From positions 310,001 through 374,000 of the forward strand of contig NZ_JAQMHX010000006.1 in assembly GCF_028331445.1 (NCBI RefSeq): a stretch of 64,000 nucleotides of DNA. The letters are read 5' to 3'. Position numbers and translations under genes: made by a program. The stretch comes from Candidatus Phyllobacterium onerii. GTDB taxonomy: Bacteria > Pseudomonadota > Alphaproteobacteria > Rhizobiales > Rhizobiaceae. The notes below the pieces were generated by a model. It made no database searches. It saw only the letters and a list, made by a program, of their open reading frames with translations, and was not told the DNA's origin. Of this stretch, positions 46,636 through 54,471 are shown piece by piece (the first letter of the stretch is position 1; every line of letters starts with the position of its first letter).

Positions 46636-47217
46636 ATGGTTGGATTGGGAGTTGATTCCTTGACAATAGCCGTCTCGCCGGACGGGTTACCGGCTCTGGT
46701 ACTCAATGCGGACTACCGTCCGCTCAGTTATTATCCCTTGTCGCTCTGGTCCTGGCAGGACGCGATCAAGGCGGTTTTTCTTGACCGTGTGAACATCGTC
46801 GCCGAATACGAACACGAGGTTTCCTCGCCCTCTTTCGCGATGCGCCTGCCCAGCGTGGTATCGCTCAAGACGTACATCAAACCCTCCCGCAATCCAGCCT
46901 TTACCCGGTTCAACGTCTTCCTGCGCGACCGGTTCGAATGCCAGTATTGCGGCTCCGAAGAAGATCTGACTTTCGATCACGTCATCCCACGCTGTGCGGG
47001 CGGCGAAACGATCTGGGAGAATGTCGTCGCGGCCTGTTCACCTTGCAATCTTCGCAAGGGCGGGCTGATGCCCAACCGTGCCAAAATGTGGCCGAGGCAG
47101 AAGCCCTATGAGCCGACGGTGCATGATCTGCACAATAATGGCCGGCTGTTTCCGCCAAACCATCTGCACGAAAGCTGGATGGATTATCTGTACTGGGATG
47201 TCGAGCTGGAACCCTAA
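46636..47217 (+). CDS. HNH endonuclease domain protein
   Basis: 193 residues. The C-terminal half contains an HNH motif with paired zinc cysteines: RFECQYCGSEEDLTFDHVIP then ENVVAACSPCNLRKGG. The N-terminal ALVLNADYRPLSYYPLSLW is conserved in a widespread chromosomal family of housekeeping-like HNH proteins. Its function is unclear, and it does not look like a homing endonuclease. Repeat element E follows the stop. Confidence 0.9.
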   Translation: MVGLGVDSLTIAVSPDGLPALVLNADYRPLSYYPLSLWSWQDAIKAVFLDRVNIVAEYEHEVSSPSFAMRLPSVVSLKTYIKPSRNPAFTRFNVFLRDRFECQYCGSEEDLTFDHVIPRCAGGETIWENVVAACSPCNLRKGGLMPNRAKMWPRQKPYEPTVHDLHNNGRLFPPNHLHESWMDYLYWDVELEP

Positions 47218-47228
47218 AAACCTCTGCC

Positions 47229-47351
47229 AATCCAACCCATTGGCCATCTGATGCGATTTTCTGCGCTTCCGTTGCTCACGAACCCAAAAGTTCGCTGCGC
47301 TACGGTTCTCGAAAACCACACCAGCTGACCCATCAGGCTGAATTCTCAGAG
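47229..47351 (+). repeat. Dispersed palindromic element, subtype II, copy E
   Basis: Shares its left end (AATCCA-CCC-GGCCAT-TGATGCG pattern) and right end (GGCTGAATTCTCA) with copy D. Its central stem is CGAAC (47279-47283) / GTTCG (47290-47294), different from both the CGTAC and the TGGAC versions but still paired. It lies between the convergent HNH and dsbB genes. Confidence 0.85.
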
Positions 47352-47386
47352 GGTTTTTGCGTGGCGGCCTAAACAAGGGAACGAAG

Positions 47387-47890
47387 TTAAGCCTTCGCTG
47401 CGCCACGAAATGCGACGATGATCAGAATAAAGCTGGCGATGGCATTCCAGCCAGCAAAGGACAGGCCAAGTACGCGCAGCGCAGCCGTATCGCATGCGGG
47501 CGGGTGAATGGCGTTCATATCCTTCAAAAGATTACCCGCATCGGTGGTGATCGACATGGACACTGCGGTGCAATCCGTCGGTCCGGCCCAGAATTTCCAT
47601 TCAACGCCCGCGTGGAAGATGGCGAGGCCGAGGCCAATGAGCATGAGTAGCCCGCCAAGTGCCAGCAGGAGACGCGTAAGGCTCGCTGGCCATTTCAGGC
47701 TGGACGAGGCAACAGCCAATGCCATCAGCGGAATGCCGGCATAATAGGGAAAGCGCTGTTCCAGGCACAATTTGCAGGGCAGATAGCCGCCGATATATTG
47801 AAAACCGAGCGCGGACCCGACCGTGAAAATCATTGCGAGGAAGAGAAATACAGCCGTCCTGAAATGGATGGGGGAATTCGTTGCAGTCAT
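47387..47890 (-). CDS. dsbB: Disulfide bond formation protein B
   Basis: A 167-residue membrane protein with four hydrophobic helices. The first periplasmic redox pair is CKLC in YLPCKLCLEQRFPYYAG. The second loop has Cys in GPTDCTAV and PPACDTAA, the pair that exchanges with DsbA. It passes electrons to quinone. It is located near other membrane protein genes with no dsbA visible. Confidence 0.9.
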   Translation of the reverse strand: MTATNSPIHFRTAVFLFLAMIFTVGSALGFQYIGGYLPCKLCLEQRFPYYAGIPLMALAVASSSLKWPASLTRLLLALGGLLMLIGLGLAIFHAGVEWKFWAGPTDCTAVSMSITTDAGNLLKDMNAIHPPACDTAALRVLGLSFAGWNAIASFILIIVAFRGAAKA

Positions 47891-47923
47891 AATATCTTGA
47901 CGTCCTCATTCATGGCGATCGGT

Positions 47924-48514
47924 TTACAACTGGGTGTAGTGGAACAGTGCATAGAGCAAGATCAAGACAACGGCGGCTGCACCGGCGATCAGGCCGAGCC
48001 GCTTTTCGATGAAGCCACGAATAGGCTCCCCATACCGCCGCAAAAGCCAGGCAAGGAAGAAAAAGCGCGCGCCGCGCGCAAGCACCGCCGAGATGATGAA
48101 CAGCCAGATATTGATCCCGGCCGCTCCGGAAAGGATCGTCACGACCTTGATCGGCGGCAGGTGGGCCAGGCCCGATGTGACGAGCAGGAGCAGGATCGCA
48201 TCGGCGCTGGTCGAACCGCGCAACTGCTCGAAGGCATCGAGCTTGCCGTACATTTCAAGGATCGGCTTCGCCAGTGTTTCATAGGCGTAGTAGCCGAGCA
48301 GCCAGCCCGCGATGCCTCCGAGGACCGACGCGACGGTTGCCACCAGCGCATAGCGGTAGGCGCGCTGCGGACGCGCCAGCGCCATCGGCAGGAATAGCAC
48401 ATCGGCCGGAACCAGGAACACCGAGCTTTCGATGAACGCGATGACTGCAAGCCAGACTTCCGCCGATTTGCGCGCAGCCAGAGACATGGTCCAATCGTAT
48501 AGTCTGCGCAGCAT
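47924..48514 (-). CDS. YqaA-family membrane protein (VTT/DedA-related)
   Basis: 196 residues, mostly hydrophobic, with IAFIESSVFLVPADVLFLPM at the N-terminal side and ASVLGGIAGWLLGYYAYETL, which match the YqaA branch of the DedA/VTT superfamily. The charged C-terminal LLRRYGEPIRGFIEKRL precedes a last helix. Function is unknown; relatives act in envelope maintenance. ATG 48514 follows AGGAA at good spacing. Confidence 0.87.
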   Translation of the reverse strand: MLRRLYDWTMSLAARKSAEVWLAVIAFIESSVFLVPADVLFLPMALARPQRAYRYALVATVASVLGGIAGWLLGYYAYETLAKPILEMYGKLDAFEQLRGSTSADAILLLLVTSGLAHLPPIKVVTILSGAAGINIWLFIISAVLARGARFFFLAWLLRRYGEPIRGFIEKRLGLIAGAAAVVLILLYALFHYTQL

Positions 48515-48701
48515 CAAGTCGGTTCCTGTGGGGGAGGCTATTTTTGAAAAGTCGGGTGATCTTTAGAGCAAACCGCAGCCAAATGGAATCGTCTCGCTCA
48601 ATTTTTGCCAAGGCTGTTTTCCTGGCCATTCGCCTCTATTTGTCTCGTGCGGGCAGGGCAACACACGACTGTGTTACATTTAAGAAATCATCTTATTGCT
48701 G

Positions 48702-48729
48702 TTGACCGAAGGGTGGCTCTGCATGTATT
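48702..48729 (+). promoter_or_regulatory. Putative promoter of tRNA-Leu
   Basis: TTGACC (48702-48707) and TGTATT (48724-48729) are 16 bases apart, about 45 bases before the tRNA. The -35 is good and the -10 is fair. Confidence 0.4.
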
Positions 48730-48774
48730 TGGCTTTTCACGGTCGTGGGTTCACCCATGTCCGAGGCTCTTGCG

Positions 48775-48859
48775 GCCCCCTTGGCGGAATTGGTAGACGC
48801 GCCTGACTCAAAATCAGGTTCCGAAAGGAGTGCTGGTTCGATTCCGGCAGGGGGCACCA
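48775..48859 (+). tRNA. tRNA-Leu (anticodon CAA)
   Basis: An 85-base type II tRNA including an encoded CCA. The acceptor stem GCCCCCT pairs with AGGGGGC. The anticodon stem CCTGA/TCAGG encloses the loop CTCAAAA, giving anticodon CAA. A long variable arm and the T-loop GGTTCGATTCC are visible. It reads UUG codons. No gene is cotranscribed within 280 bases downstream. Confidence 0.97.
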
Positions 48860-49099
48860 ATGATGATGCTTGCCAGTGCGTCGGAAAAGAGCGCAATGCT
48901 TCCAGTCAGCAGGTAGGCGAAAATATTTCACGCCGAGTATGAGAAGTTTGACGGCAATCTACCGACCGCAAGGTTGAGTGTCCCGTTCACCTGCGGTCAG
49001 ACCAAGGTCCGAACGTTCATGGCATAGGTCTGTGGGCCGTATAAATTCCTCCAGATCGGCGGTCTAATTCCTTCAGGAAGACGAACCGTCTGGCTCGTC

Positions 49100-49124
49100 G
49101 CCGCTCCGCTTAGCGGGTAGCGGC
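49100..49124 (+). promoter_or_regulatory. Leader hairpin before the Gly/Ser/Asn-rich protein gene
   Basis: GCCGCT (49100-49105) pairs with AGCGGC (49119-49124), and an inner CCGC-TTA-GCGG stem lies inside. It ends about eight bases before the AGGGAG ribosome-binding site (49132-49137) of the gene starting at 49147, so it could influence translation or message stability. The rest of the 287-base gap after the tRNA shows no gene. Confidence 0.5.
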
Positions 49125-49146
49125 AACCTTTAGGGAGTTCTTCAAT

Positions 49147-49725
49147 ATGAGAATCGCTCAATCCATTTTGGCAGGGACCAGTGTGGTTGCACTGAGTCTT
49201 TTTGGTTTCGCCGCAAGTGCGAGCGCGTCAGCTCGATCCGACCCCGGCCCGATTGCATCCGGCACGACCAACTCGGTCCTGATTGCCCGAAGCGGATCGG
49301 ACAACAGCGGTCCGGGCAGCGATCACGATGGCGGCGATGACCATGGCGGTAGCGGCAGCAGTGGGTCCGGTAACAGTGGGGCCGGCAACAGTGGTCCCGG
49401 TAACAGTGGCCATGGCCACAATAATCATGACAACGATCGGGATGAAAACGATAATCGCGATAATCACAATAATCGCGATAGTCGCGATGGCCGAGATGCC
49501 AGAGGCGATCGGCCCGAGGTCGATCTGAATGTTTCGGACGAAAACTTGCGGGGCCTGCTGAACGGTTCTTTGGTTGCCGTCGACAATCTCGGTCGCGTGC
49601 TGGAGGTCGAAGTCGAACGCGAGCACGGCGTGCGTGCTGTAACCGTGAAGCCTCATGGCGGAGACTTCCGTCGCAATCCTGGTCCAATCACAAACATTTC
49701 GATCCGGCCCGCGTCTGCGCCGTGA
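49147..49725 (+). CDS. Secreted low-complexity protein rich in Gly, Ser, Asn, Asp
   Basis: A 192-residue protein of unrecognised family. Signal peptide: ILAGTSVVALSLFGFAASASA. Residues 45-120 are low complexity: Gly/Ser repeats of the GNSG type (GSGNSGAGNSGPGNSG), then Asn/Asp/Arg-rich (RDENDNRDNHNNRDSRDGRD). A short folded-looking C-terminal domain follows (DENLRGLLNGSLVAVDNLGR). AGGGAG lies nine bases before the ATG. A similar but distinct protein follows at 49919. The acidic repeats suggest a matrix or cation-binding role, which is inference. Confidence 0.75.
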   Translation: MRIAQSILAGTSVVALSLFGFAASASASARSDPGPIASGTTNSVLIARSGSDNSGPGSDHDGGDDHGGSGSSGSGNSGAGNSGPGNSGHGHNNHDNDRDENDNRDNHNNRDSRDGRDARGDRPEVDLNVSDENLRGLLNGSLVAVDNLGRVLEVEVEREHGVRAVTVKPHGGDFRRNPGPITNISIRPASAP

Positions 49726-49729
49726 GTCA

Positions 49730-49785
49730 CTTCGCTTGATGCCGGCGCATTTCCCCGTCATGCGCCGGAGCGAAGAGGGCTTTTC
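49730..49785 (+). terminator. Long stem-loop terminator after the first low-complexity gene
   Basis: Outer arms CTTCGCT (49730-49736) and AGCGAAG (49769-49775), inner arms CCGGCGCAT and ATGCGCCGG, loop TTCCCCGTC, followed by AGGGCTTTTCT. The stem is strong, with a short T-run. It begins four bases after the stop at 49725. Confidence 0.7.
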
Positions 49786-49918
49786 TGCAGGTGCATGCTG
49801 ATCACTGTAACGCTAGAAATCACGATTTCATGATAGCGGCAGAAAGTTGAAAATCTGTGTCGTTGCACGGCATGCCACGGCGCCATAGAATTCAGCAGGT
49901 TCGAGATCGTTTTGTGAG

Positions 49919-50443
49919 GTGAATGTTTTGACTTCGACAGACGTCTGTTCAATCTCAATGGCCAGCCGGGCCGCGGGCATAAGCCGCGTCTTGATAGTCC
50001 TTCTCGGCCTGTTGCTTGGCGTCTTCGGTCCAACGGGTAATGCCTGGAGCGACAAGGGTTCGAGTTCCGGGGGAAGCTCCGGTTCGGGCTCAAGTGGAGG
50101 CTCGGGCAGTAGTGGTTCAGGTTCTGGCGATAGTGGATCAGGATCGGGCTCAAGTGGGGGCTCCGGCAGTAGTGGTTCAGGCTCCGGCAATAGTGGCTCG
50201 GACAATTCCGGCTCCGGGTCCAGCGGGGGTGGTTCGCACAGTTCCGGTTCTGATGACTCAGGCGGTGACAGATCGGGTGCGACGTCGGGTACCGGGAGAC
50301 AGGAACGGACCTATCAGGGCGGATGGAGGGAGCGCATTCGCAATGGCCGCTACGAGATCTTCGATCCGGCCGGCCGTCGCGTCATCAACCGGAAGGCAAA
50401 CCCGGCCGATGGGCTTCGCATCAACCAAGCCGGTTCGCGCTAA
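49919..50443 (+). CDS. Secreted Gly/Ser-repeat protein
   Basis: A protein of about 174 residues of unrecognised family. A hydrophobic signal (VLIVLLGLLLGVFGPTGNAW) is followed by a long Gly/Ser/Asp run (about residues 45-125, SGSGSSGG-type). A basic C-terminal segment then looks conserved: ERIRNGRYEIFDPAGRRVIN. The start is uncertain: GTG 49919 opens the frame, and ATG 49958 is closer to the signal peptide; neither has a clean ribosome-binding site. It converges on the response regulator with a six-base gap. Confidence 0.65.
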   Translation: MNVLTSTDVCSISMASRAAGISRVLIVLLGLLLGVFGPTGNAWSDKGSSSGGSSGSGSSGGSGSSGSGSGDSGSGSGSSGGSGSSGSGSGNSGSDNSGSGSSGGGSHSSGSDDSGGDRSGATSGTGRQERTYQGGWRERIRNGRYEIFDPAGRRVINRKANPADGLRINQAGSR

Positions 50444-50449
50444 CTTGTT

Positions 50450-51124
50450 TCAGGATTGTGGTCGGGCCGCCCGCAACAAAAGGGCAGCTTCGGTGCGGTT
50501 GCGCACCTGCAGTTTCTGCAGGATGCTGGTCATGTGGTGTTTGATGGTTTTTTCCTGCAAGCCGATTTCCCGTGCGACTTCCTTGTTGCTTTTGCCGTTG
50601 GATACCAAGCCAAGTATTTGCTCCTCGCGCGGTGTCAGGGAGTGGATGGCATCGTGATTGTCGGAATCAGTTTGATTGAGCCCAACCTCGGTGTTGGAGC
50701 TACGCATTTCCATCAGAATGCGTGCGGCAAGCGCTGGCGACACATAGCGCTCACCGGCAACGACATTCTGGATGATTTCGCAAAGGGCTGCTGCCCTGAC
50801 GCCTTTCAGAACGTACCCGTGTGCCCCGCTGCGCAGGGCCTGCAGCACATCCTCATCGTTTTCGGAGACAGTGAGGATAACGACTTTCAGATCAGGGCTC
50901 GCTTCGAGAATGCTGAGAAGGGCGTTCAGCCCACCACCCGGCATTGAAAGGTCAAGCAGCGCAACATTCGGCTGTAACTCGCCGACCAAGCGGACAGCGT
51001 CGCTGGCGCTCGAACCCTCTCCAACTACCTTGAATCCATTCTGCTCGGACAGGCTGACCGTAACACCCTGCCGAAAAAATGGATGATCGTCGACGACGAC
51101 AATACGGATGCTTGCTTCGTTCAT
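50450..51124 (-). CDS. NarL/LuxR-family response regulator
   Basis: 224 residues. The N-terminal receiver domain has VVVDDHPFF and phosphoacceptor Asp58 in ALLDLSMPG, then KVVILTVSEND. The C-terminal LuxR-type helix-turn-helix is LTPREEQILGLVSNGKSNKE followed by IGLQEKTIKHHMTSILQKL. It is coupled to the sensor kinase gene by a four-base overlap and lies immediately tail-to-tail with the Gly/Ser-repeat protein gene, which may be a target (inference). Confidence 0.95.
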   Translation of the reverse strand: MNEASIRIVVVDDHPFFRQGVTVSLSEQNGFKVVGEGSSASDAVRLVGELQPNVALLDLSMPGGGLNALLSILEASPDLKVVILTVSENDEDVLQALRSGAHGYVLKGVRAAALCEIIQNVVAGERYVSPALAARILMEMRSSNTEVGLNQTDSDNHDAIHSLTPREEQILGLVSNGKSNKEVAREIGLQEKTIKHHMTSILQKLQVRNRTEAALLLRAARPQS

Positions 51125-52518
51125 GTGTCCTGCGCTCCTGGGATGTGCATGGTGACTGTTGTACCCCGTCCCGGCGACGATTTGACCGCGAACGTCCCGC
51201 CCAGCCCAGCCAACCGTTCTTCCAGGCCCGTCAGTCCGAGGCCCTTGTCAGGACGGGCGGCATCAAAGCCCTGACCCTCGTCGGAGACCGTTACACTCAA
51301 CCCGTCTTGGGTCGACCCGGCGATGACTTTCTGGGCGATCCCGTTGGCATGGCGAAAAGCGTTGTTGAGCGTTTCCTGGACAAATCTGTAGACGCCGATC
51401 TTTTCCGCTTGGTTCAAATCGGGCAAGTTGTCGCTGCTTTGGAAATCGACGGTCGTTCTGGTCCTGCTTTCGTGCCCCTTGATCACCCGCTTTAGTATCT
51501 CCTCTGTACCCAAATCATCAAGTTCCGGCAGCATCAGGCCGTGACAGATATTGCGGACCTCTCGCAACGCTTCCTCTAGCGAGGTCGTCACGTTTTCCAA
51601 ATCGGAACCGGCGGCTGTTCCCTTGGTCGCAGTTTCGAGACGCAGGCAGGCCAGCGCAATGAGCTGGGCGGGACCATCGTGAAGCTCGGCCGAGATACGC
51701 CGGAGATACTGTTCATTGAGCGTCGCGGTACGGTGCGCTGCCTTCTCGGCACGCAATCGAAGAGATCTGTTTGAATGCAGCAGGCGATTGAGTTCATCGA
51801 ACCTGTCTCTCAAGACGTCCGCCTGCCGCGCGATCAATCGGCTGCCGCGTGCAACAATCCCGAACAGAGTTCCCAGCATGGCCAACGTGACGAGGCCGAC
51901 CACGATCCAGCTGCGTTTTCGGACAAGCGCAAGATCAGATTGCAGATCGGATGCTATTTCGTAGAACTCAGCAACACCAATAACGCGACCCGACCATGGT
52001 TGCCGGATCGGGCTATATATCTCGAGCAGGGGAATTCCTTTGGCACGTTCCTCCGCATTTTCGGCACTGTCGAGTTGATCGAATTCCGCTTGGACCGCGC
52101 CAGCGAGGGCTCCCCGTAGGCGACCGGTCATTGGGAATTGGCGACCAACAATATCCTGTTGGTTGCTGAACACCACAGTGCCATCAGGCTTCCATATCTT
52201 GAAGGAGACCAGCTTGTTGCCGAGCACGCCTTGGCCGAGTGTCTCGGTCAAGGCCAGCCGGGCACCTTCTCCCAGTGCTTGGGAGTCGGCAAGCTCCTGT
52301 GTCAGAGGCGCGATGACACTATCGACATAGAGGGCTGTGGCCGCGGCGGCATTGCGGGTGACCGAATCTTCTATGCGGGAAGTCACCCAGAAAGCGATAA
52401 CGGCCATGCCCAGTATCAGTACAATAGTGGCTGCCAGGATGAACTGCCGGGCGAGACTCATTCCCCCAAACAATTCGGGTGGGTCTGCGGGCGGCGCGGA
52501 TTTGGCGAGGGTCGTCAT
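51121..52518 (-). CDS. Sensor histidine kinase, HisKA_3/NarX-DegS type
   Basis: 465 residues. Two membrane helices (FILAATIVLILGMAVIAFWV and IVVGLVTLAMLGTLFGIVAR) enclose a periplasmic sensor of about 160 residues with FKIWKPDGTVVFSNQQDIVG and IYSPIRQPWSGRVIGVAEFY. The cytoplasmic part has phosphoacceptor His280 in ELHDGPAQLIALACL, then the HATPase with GVYRFVQETLNNAFRHA, DEGQGF and GLGLTGLEERL. It overlaps the response regulator, and the pair is a complete two-component system. The ligand is unknown. Confidence 0.94.
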   Translation of the reverse strand: MTTLAKSAPPADPPELFGGMSLARQFILAATIVLILGMAVIAFWVTSRIEDSVTRNAAAATALYVDSVIAPLTQELADSQALGEGARLALTETLGQGVLGNKLVSFKIWKPDGTVVFSNQQDIVGRQFPMTGRLRGALAGAVQAEFDQLDSAENAEERAKGIPLLEIYSPIRQPWSGRVIGVAEFYEIASDLQSDLALVRKRSWIVVGLVTLAMLGTLFGIVARGSRLIARQADVLRDRFDELNRLLHSNRSLRLRAEKAAHRTATLNEQYLRRISAELHDGPAQLIALACLRLETATKGTAAGSDLENVTTSLEEALREVRNICHGLMLPELDDLGTEEILKRVIKGHESRTRTTVDFQSSDNLPDLNQAEKIGVYRFVQETLNNAFRHANGIAQKVIAGSTQDGLSVTVSDEGQGFDAARPDKGLGLTGLEERLAGLGGTFAVKSSPGRGTTVTMHIPGAQDT

Positions 52519-52763
52519 CAGCGTTCGCTCCTAGCGACAGTATTCTGAACCTATTGCATCGCCAGGGCGACCGCATTCGAGGTAAACACTTCAGCACACC
52601 GACTTATTCGTCGCGGCCAGTTTCGAGCACCTTCAGCTTGCGGAATCGGCCTTCAATCAAAATGACGGCACATCTTCAGAAGGACATATTCGCCATGGGC
52701 GGTGAATGATATGATGTTAGGTGAGAGTGAATGGCGGCCTATCGCTTGAACAGGAGACAGCTG

Positions 52764-53126
52764 ATGACAACGCTAGAACTTGCCAAGGATTTCACGAATA
52801 TTCTGAAAAACGGCGATCACGAGGGCGCAGGGGCAAAATACAATGCCGACGCCATCGTAAGCCATGAAGCTATGGAAGGCCCAATGGCCGTTTGCCGGGG
52901 CAAGGATGCCGTCAAAGCCAAGGGTGAGTGGTGGCAAGCAAACCACGAAGTGCATGGCGGTAACGTGGAAGGTCCATATGTTAACGGCGACCAATTTGTT
53001 GTGCGCTTTACCATGGACGTAACACCCAGGGCTACGGGGCAGCGCATGACCTTGGACGAAGTTGGAATCTATACGGTCCGGGACGGAAAGATTGTCGAGG
53101 AGCGCTTCTGCTATCTCGAAGCCTGA
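52764..53126 (+). CDS. SnoaL-like (NTF2-fold) protein
   Basis: A 120-residue single-domain protein: LELAKDFTNILKNGDHEGAG at the start, GKDAVKAKGEWWQANHEVHG in the middle, and VGIYTVRDGKIVEERFCYLE at the end, the SnoaL/NTF2-like pattern. The ATG at 52764 follows AGGAG at 52752. Function is unknown; members bind small molecules or act in stress responses. It is divergent from the sensor kinase across 245 bases in which no other gene was seen. Confidence 0.85.
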   Translation: MTTLELAKDFTNILKNGDHEGAGAKYNADAIVSHEAMEGPMAVCRGKDAVKAKGEWWQANHEVHGGNVEGPYVNGDQFVVRFTMDVTPRATGQRMTLDEVGIYTVRDGKIVEERFCYLEA

Positions 53127-53187
53127 CGCTACCCTGCCAAAGCCAATTGTGAAGCGACTCTCTCTTCGCAGCATGACGGCGACTCAG

Positions 53188-54471
53188 TTACTTCCGGCCC
53201 GTCAAATTCCTCAAACGCTCGCGGACCAGACGCGCGATATTCTGCGTGCGCCGGTAAAGGTGAAGCTGTGAGGCTGCCTGCCGTGCTGCGCGGTCAGCGG
53301 CGGGTGTCAGCCCGATCACCAGCGTGCCAACGGGTTCGCGTTCCATGAACAGGCGCGATGCGACAGGATGGTCGGGTACGGCACAGGAATCCGTCCGGTC
53401 GATGTTCGGATCGTCCAGGTGGTTTTTCAGCATCTCGATCATCAGGAGAACGCCGGGTGAATAGGCGGCGAGGCTCTCGTCATAGGCGGTTTTCCATGTC
53501 CACGCTTCGCCGGCTTCGACAAAGACCACGAGAACTGCGATGGTCTTGCCGTCGAGTTCGAGTGTGTGGATGCGGGCGAGATCGCGGGTCGCGAGGTTGT
53601 TGACCGCCTCGCGGGCAAAGGCAGCACGGAAACGATCGACCGCCATGGCGGAGCCACGCTGGCCTTTCCAGCCGCTGGCCTCGAGCACGAGGAAGTCCTC
53701 CAGCCGCACGCGGATATCTTCTTCGCTGCGGCTGACGGTATAGGTCAGCTTGCCCTTGTCGGCGAGGCGGCGCCATAGCCGGCGATATTCCTTGGCGTGC
53801 TTGGCGCCGATGGCGTCACGCAAGTACTCTTCGCCTTCCTTGGCGCTTTCAAGGAAGGGGCGTTCGACCTGATTGACTGTCACCATTGTAAGATTGCGGT
53901 CCAGCGCGATGGAGCGGATCAGCTGTGCCGCGGTGCGGTTCAGCAATATGTCCGGCAGCACCAGAATTTCCGGGAATTTGAGGTGCTTGCGCCCCAGCAT
54001 GTCGAACAGGTCATTGAGCACACCGACCGGATCGTCCCGGTCGATCAGCGGCGTGCCCTGTGGCCCGAAGGGTGTAGCCCAGGCGCGGATGATCGAAGCC
54101 GTGACATTGAATCCCGGCCGTTCGATCGTATAGGGCATGAGGAAGCGCAAACGGCTCTTCACATCGTTTTCGTCGCGCATGACCATGAAGCGAACCTGCC
54201 GGTCGTCGAGGCGTGGCATGGCGGGGGCGAGGAAACGCGGATTGAAGAAGATGTTCGGCTCGACCGTGCGATACGTCAGATATTCAAGCTCATCGAGGAG
54301 TTCGAAACCGGCAGAGGCAGAATAGACAGAAAGCTTGCGCGGAACGGCGCGCGTGCCAAGGGTCTCTTCGAGCTGCTTGGTCGCCTCGTGCGACTCGAAG
54401 CCCGAGAGCTGGGAGAGGATCTGCGAGGACGGGCCTCCGGCAAGTTCTTCGAGAAGCGGTATGGCTGCCAT
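53188..54471 (-). CDS. GNAT-superfamily acyltransferase, BcsL/CelD type
   Basis: A 427-residue protein with the C-terminal GNAT_acetyltransf_6 (CelD/BcsL) region: YRRLWRRLADKGKLTY, FLVLEASGWKGQRGSAMAVD, and ARIHTLELDGKTIAVLVVFV-like strands. Such proteins are found in cellulose and exopolysaccharide clusters. Its ATG overlaps the flippase stop (TGATG), so the two are coupled, and modification of an exported polysaccharide is a likely but unproven role. Confidence 0.85.
   Translation of the reverse strand: MAAIPLLEELAGGPSSQILSQLSGFESHEATKQLEETLGTRAVPRKLSVYSASAGFELLDELEYLTYRTVEPNIFFNPRFLAPAMPRLDDRQVRFMVMRDENDVKSRLRFLMPYTIERPGFNVTASIIRAWATPFGPQGTPLIDRDDPVGVLNDLFDMLGRKHLKFPEILVLPDILLNRTAAQLIRSIALDRNLTMVTVNQVERPFLESAKEGEEYLRDAIGAKHAKEYRRLWRRLADKGKLTYTVSRSEEDIRVRLEDFLVLEASGWKGQRGSAMAVDRFRAAFAREAVNNLATRDLARIHTLELDGKTIAVLVVFVEAGEAWTWKTAYDESLAAYSPGVLLMIEMLKNHLDDPNIDRTDSCAVPDHPVASRLFMEREPVGTLVIGLTPAADRAARQAASQLHLYRRTQNIARLVRERLRNLTGRK

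Noticed and set aside
46636-47217. HNH protein as part of a mobile intron or defence system
   Set aside because: The N-terminal sequence and lone chromosomal setting fit the common housekeeping-like HNH family; no intron, methylase or restriction partner is near.
49147-50443. RTX-type or collagen-like repeats in the Gly-rich proteins
   Set aside because: No GGxGxDxUx nonapeptide and no regular Gly-X-Y; the repeats are irregular Gly/Ser/Asn runs.
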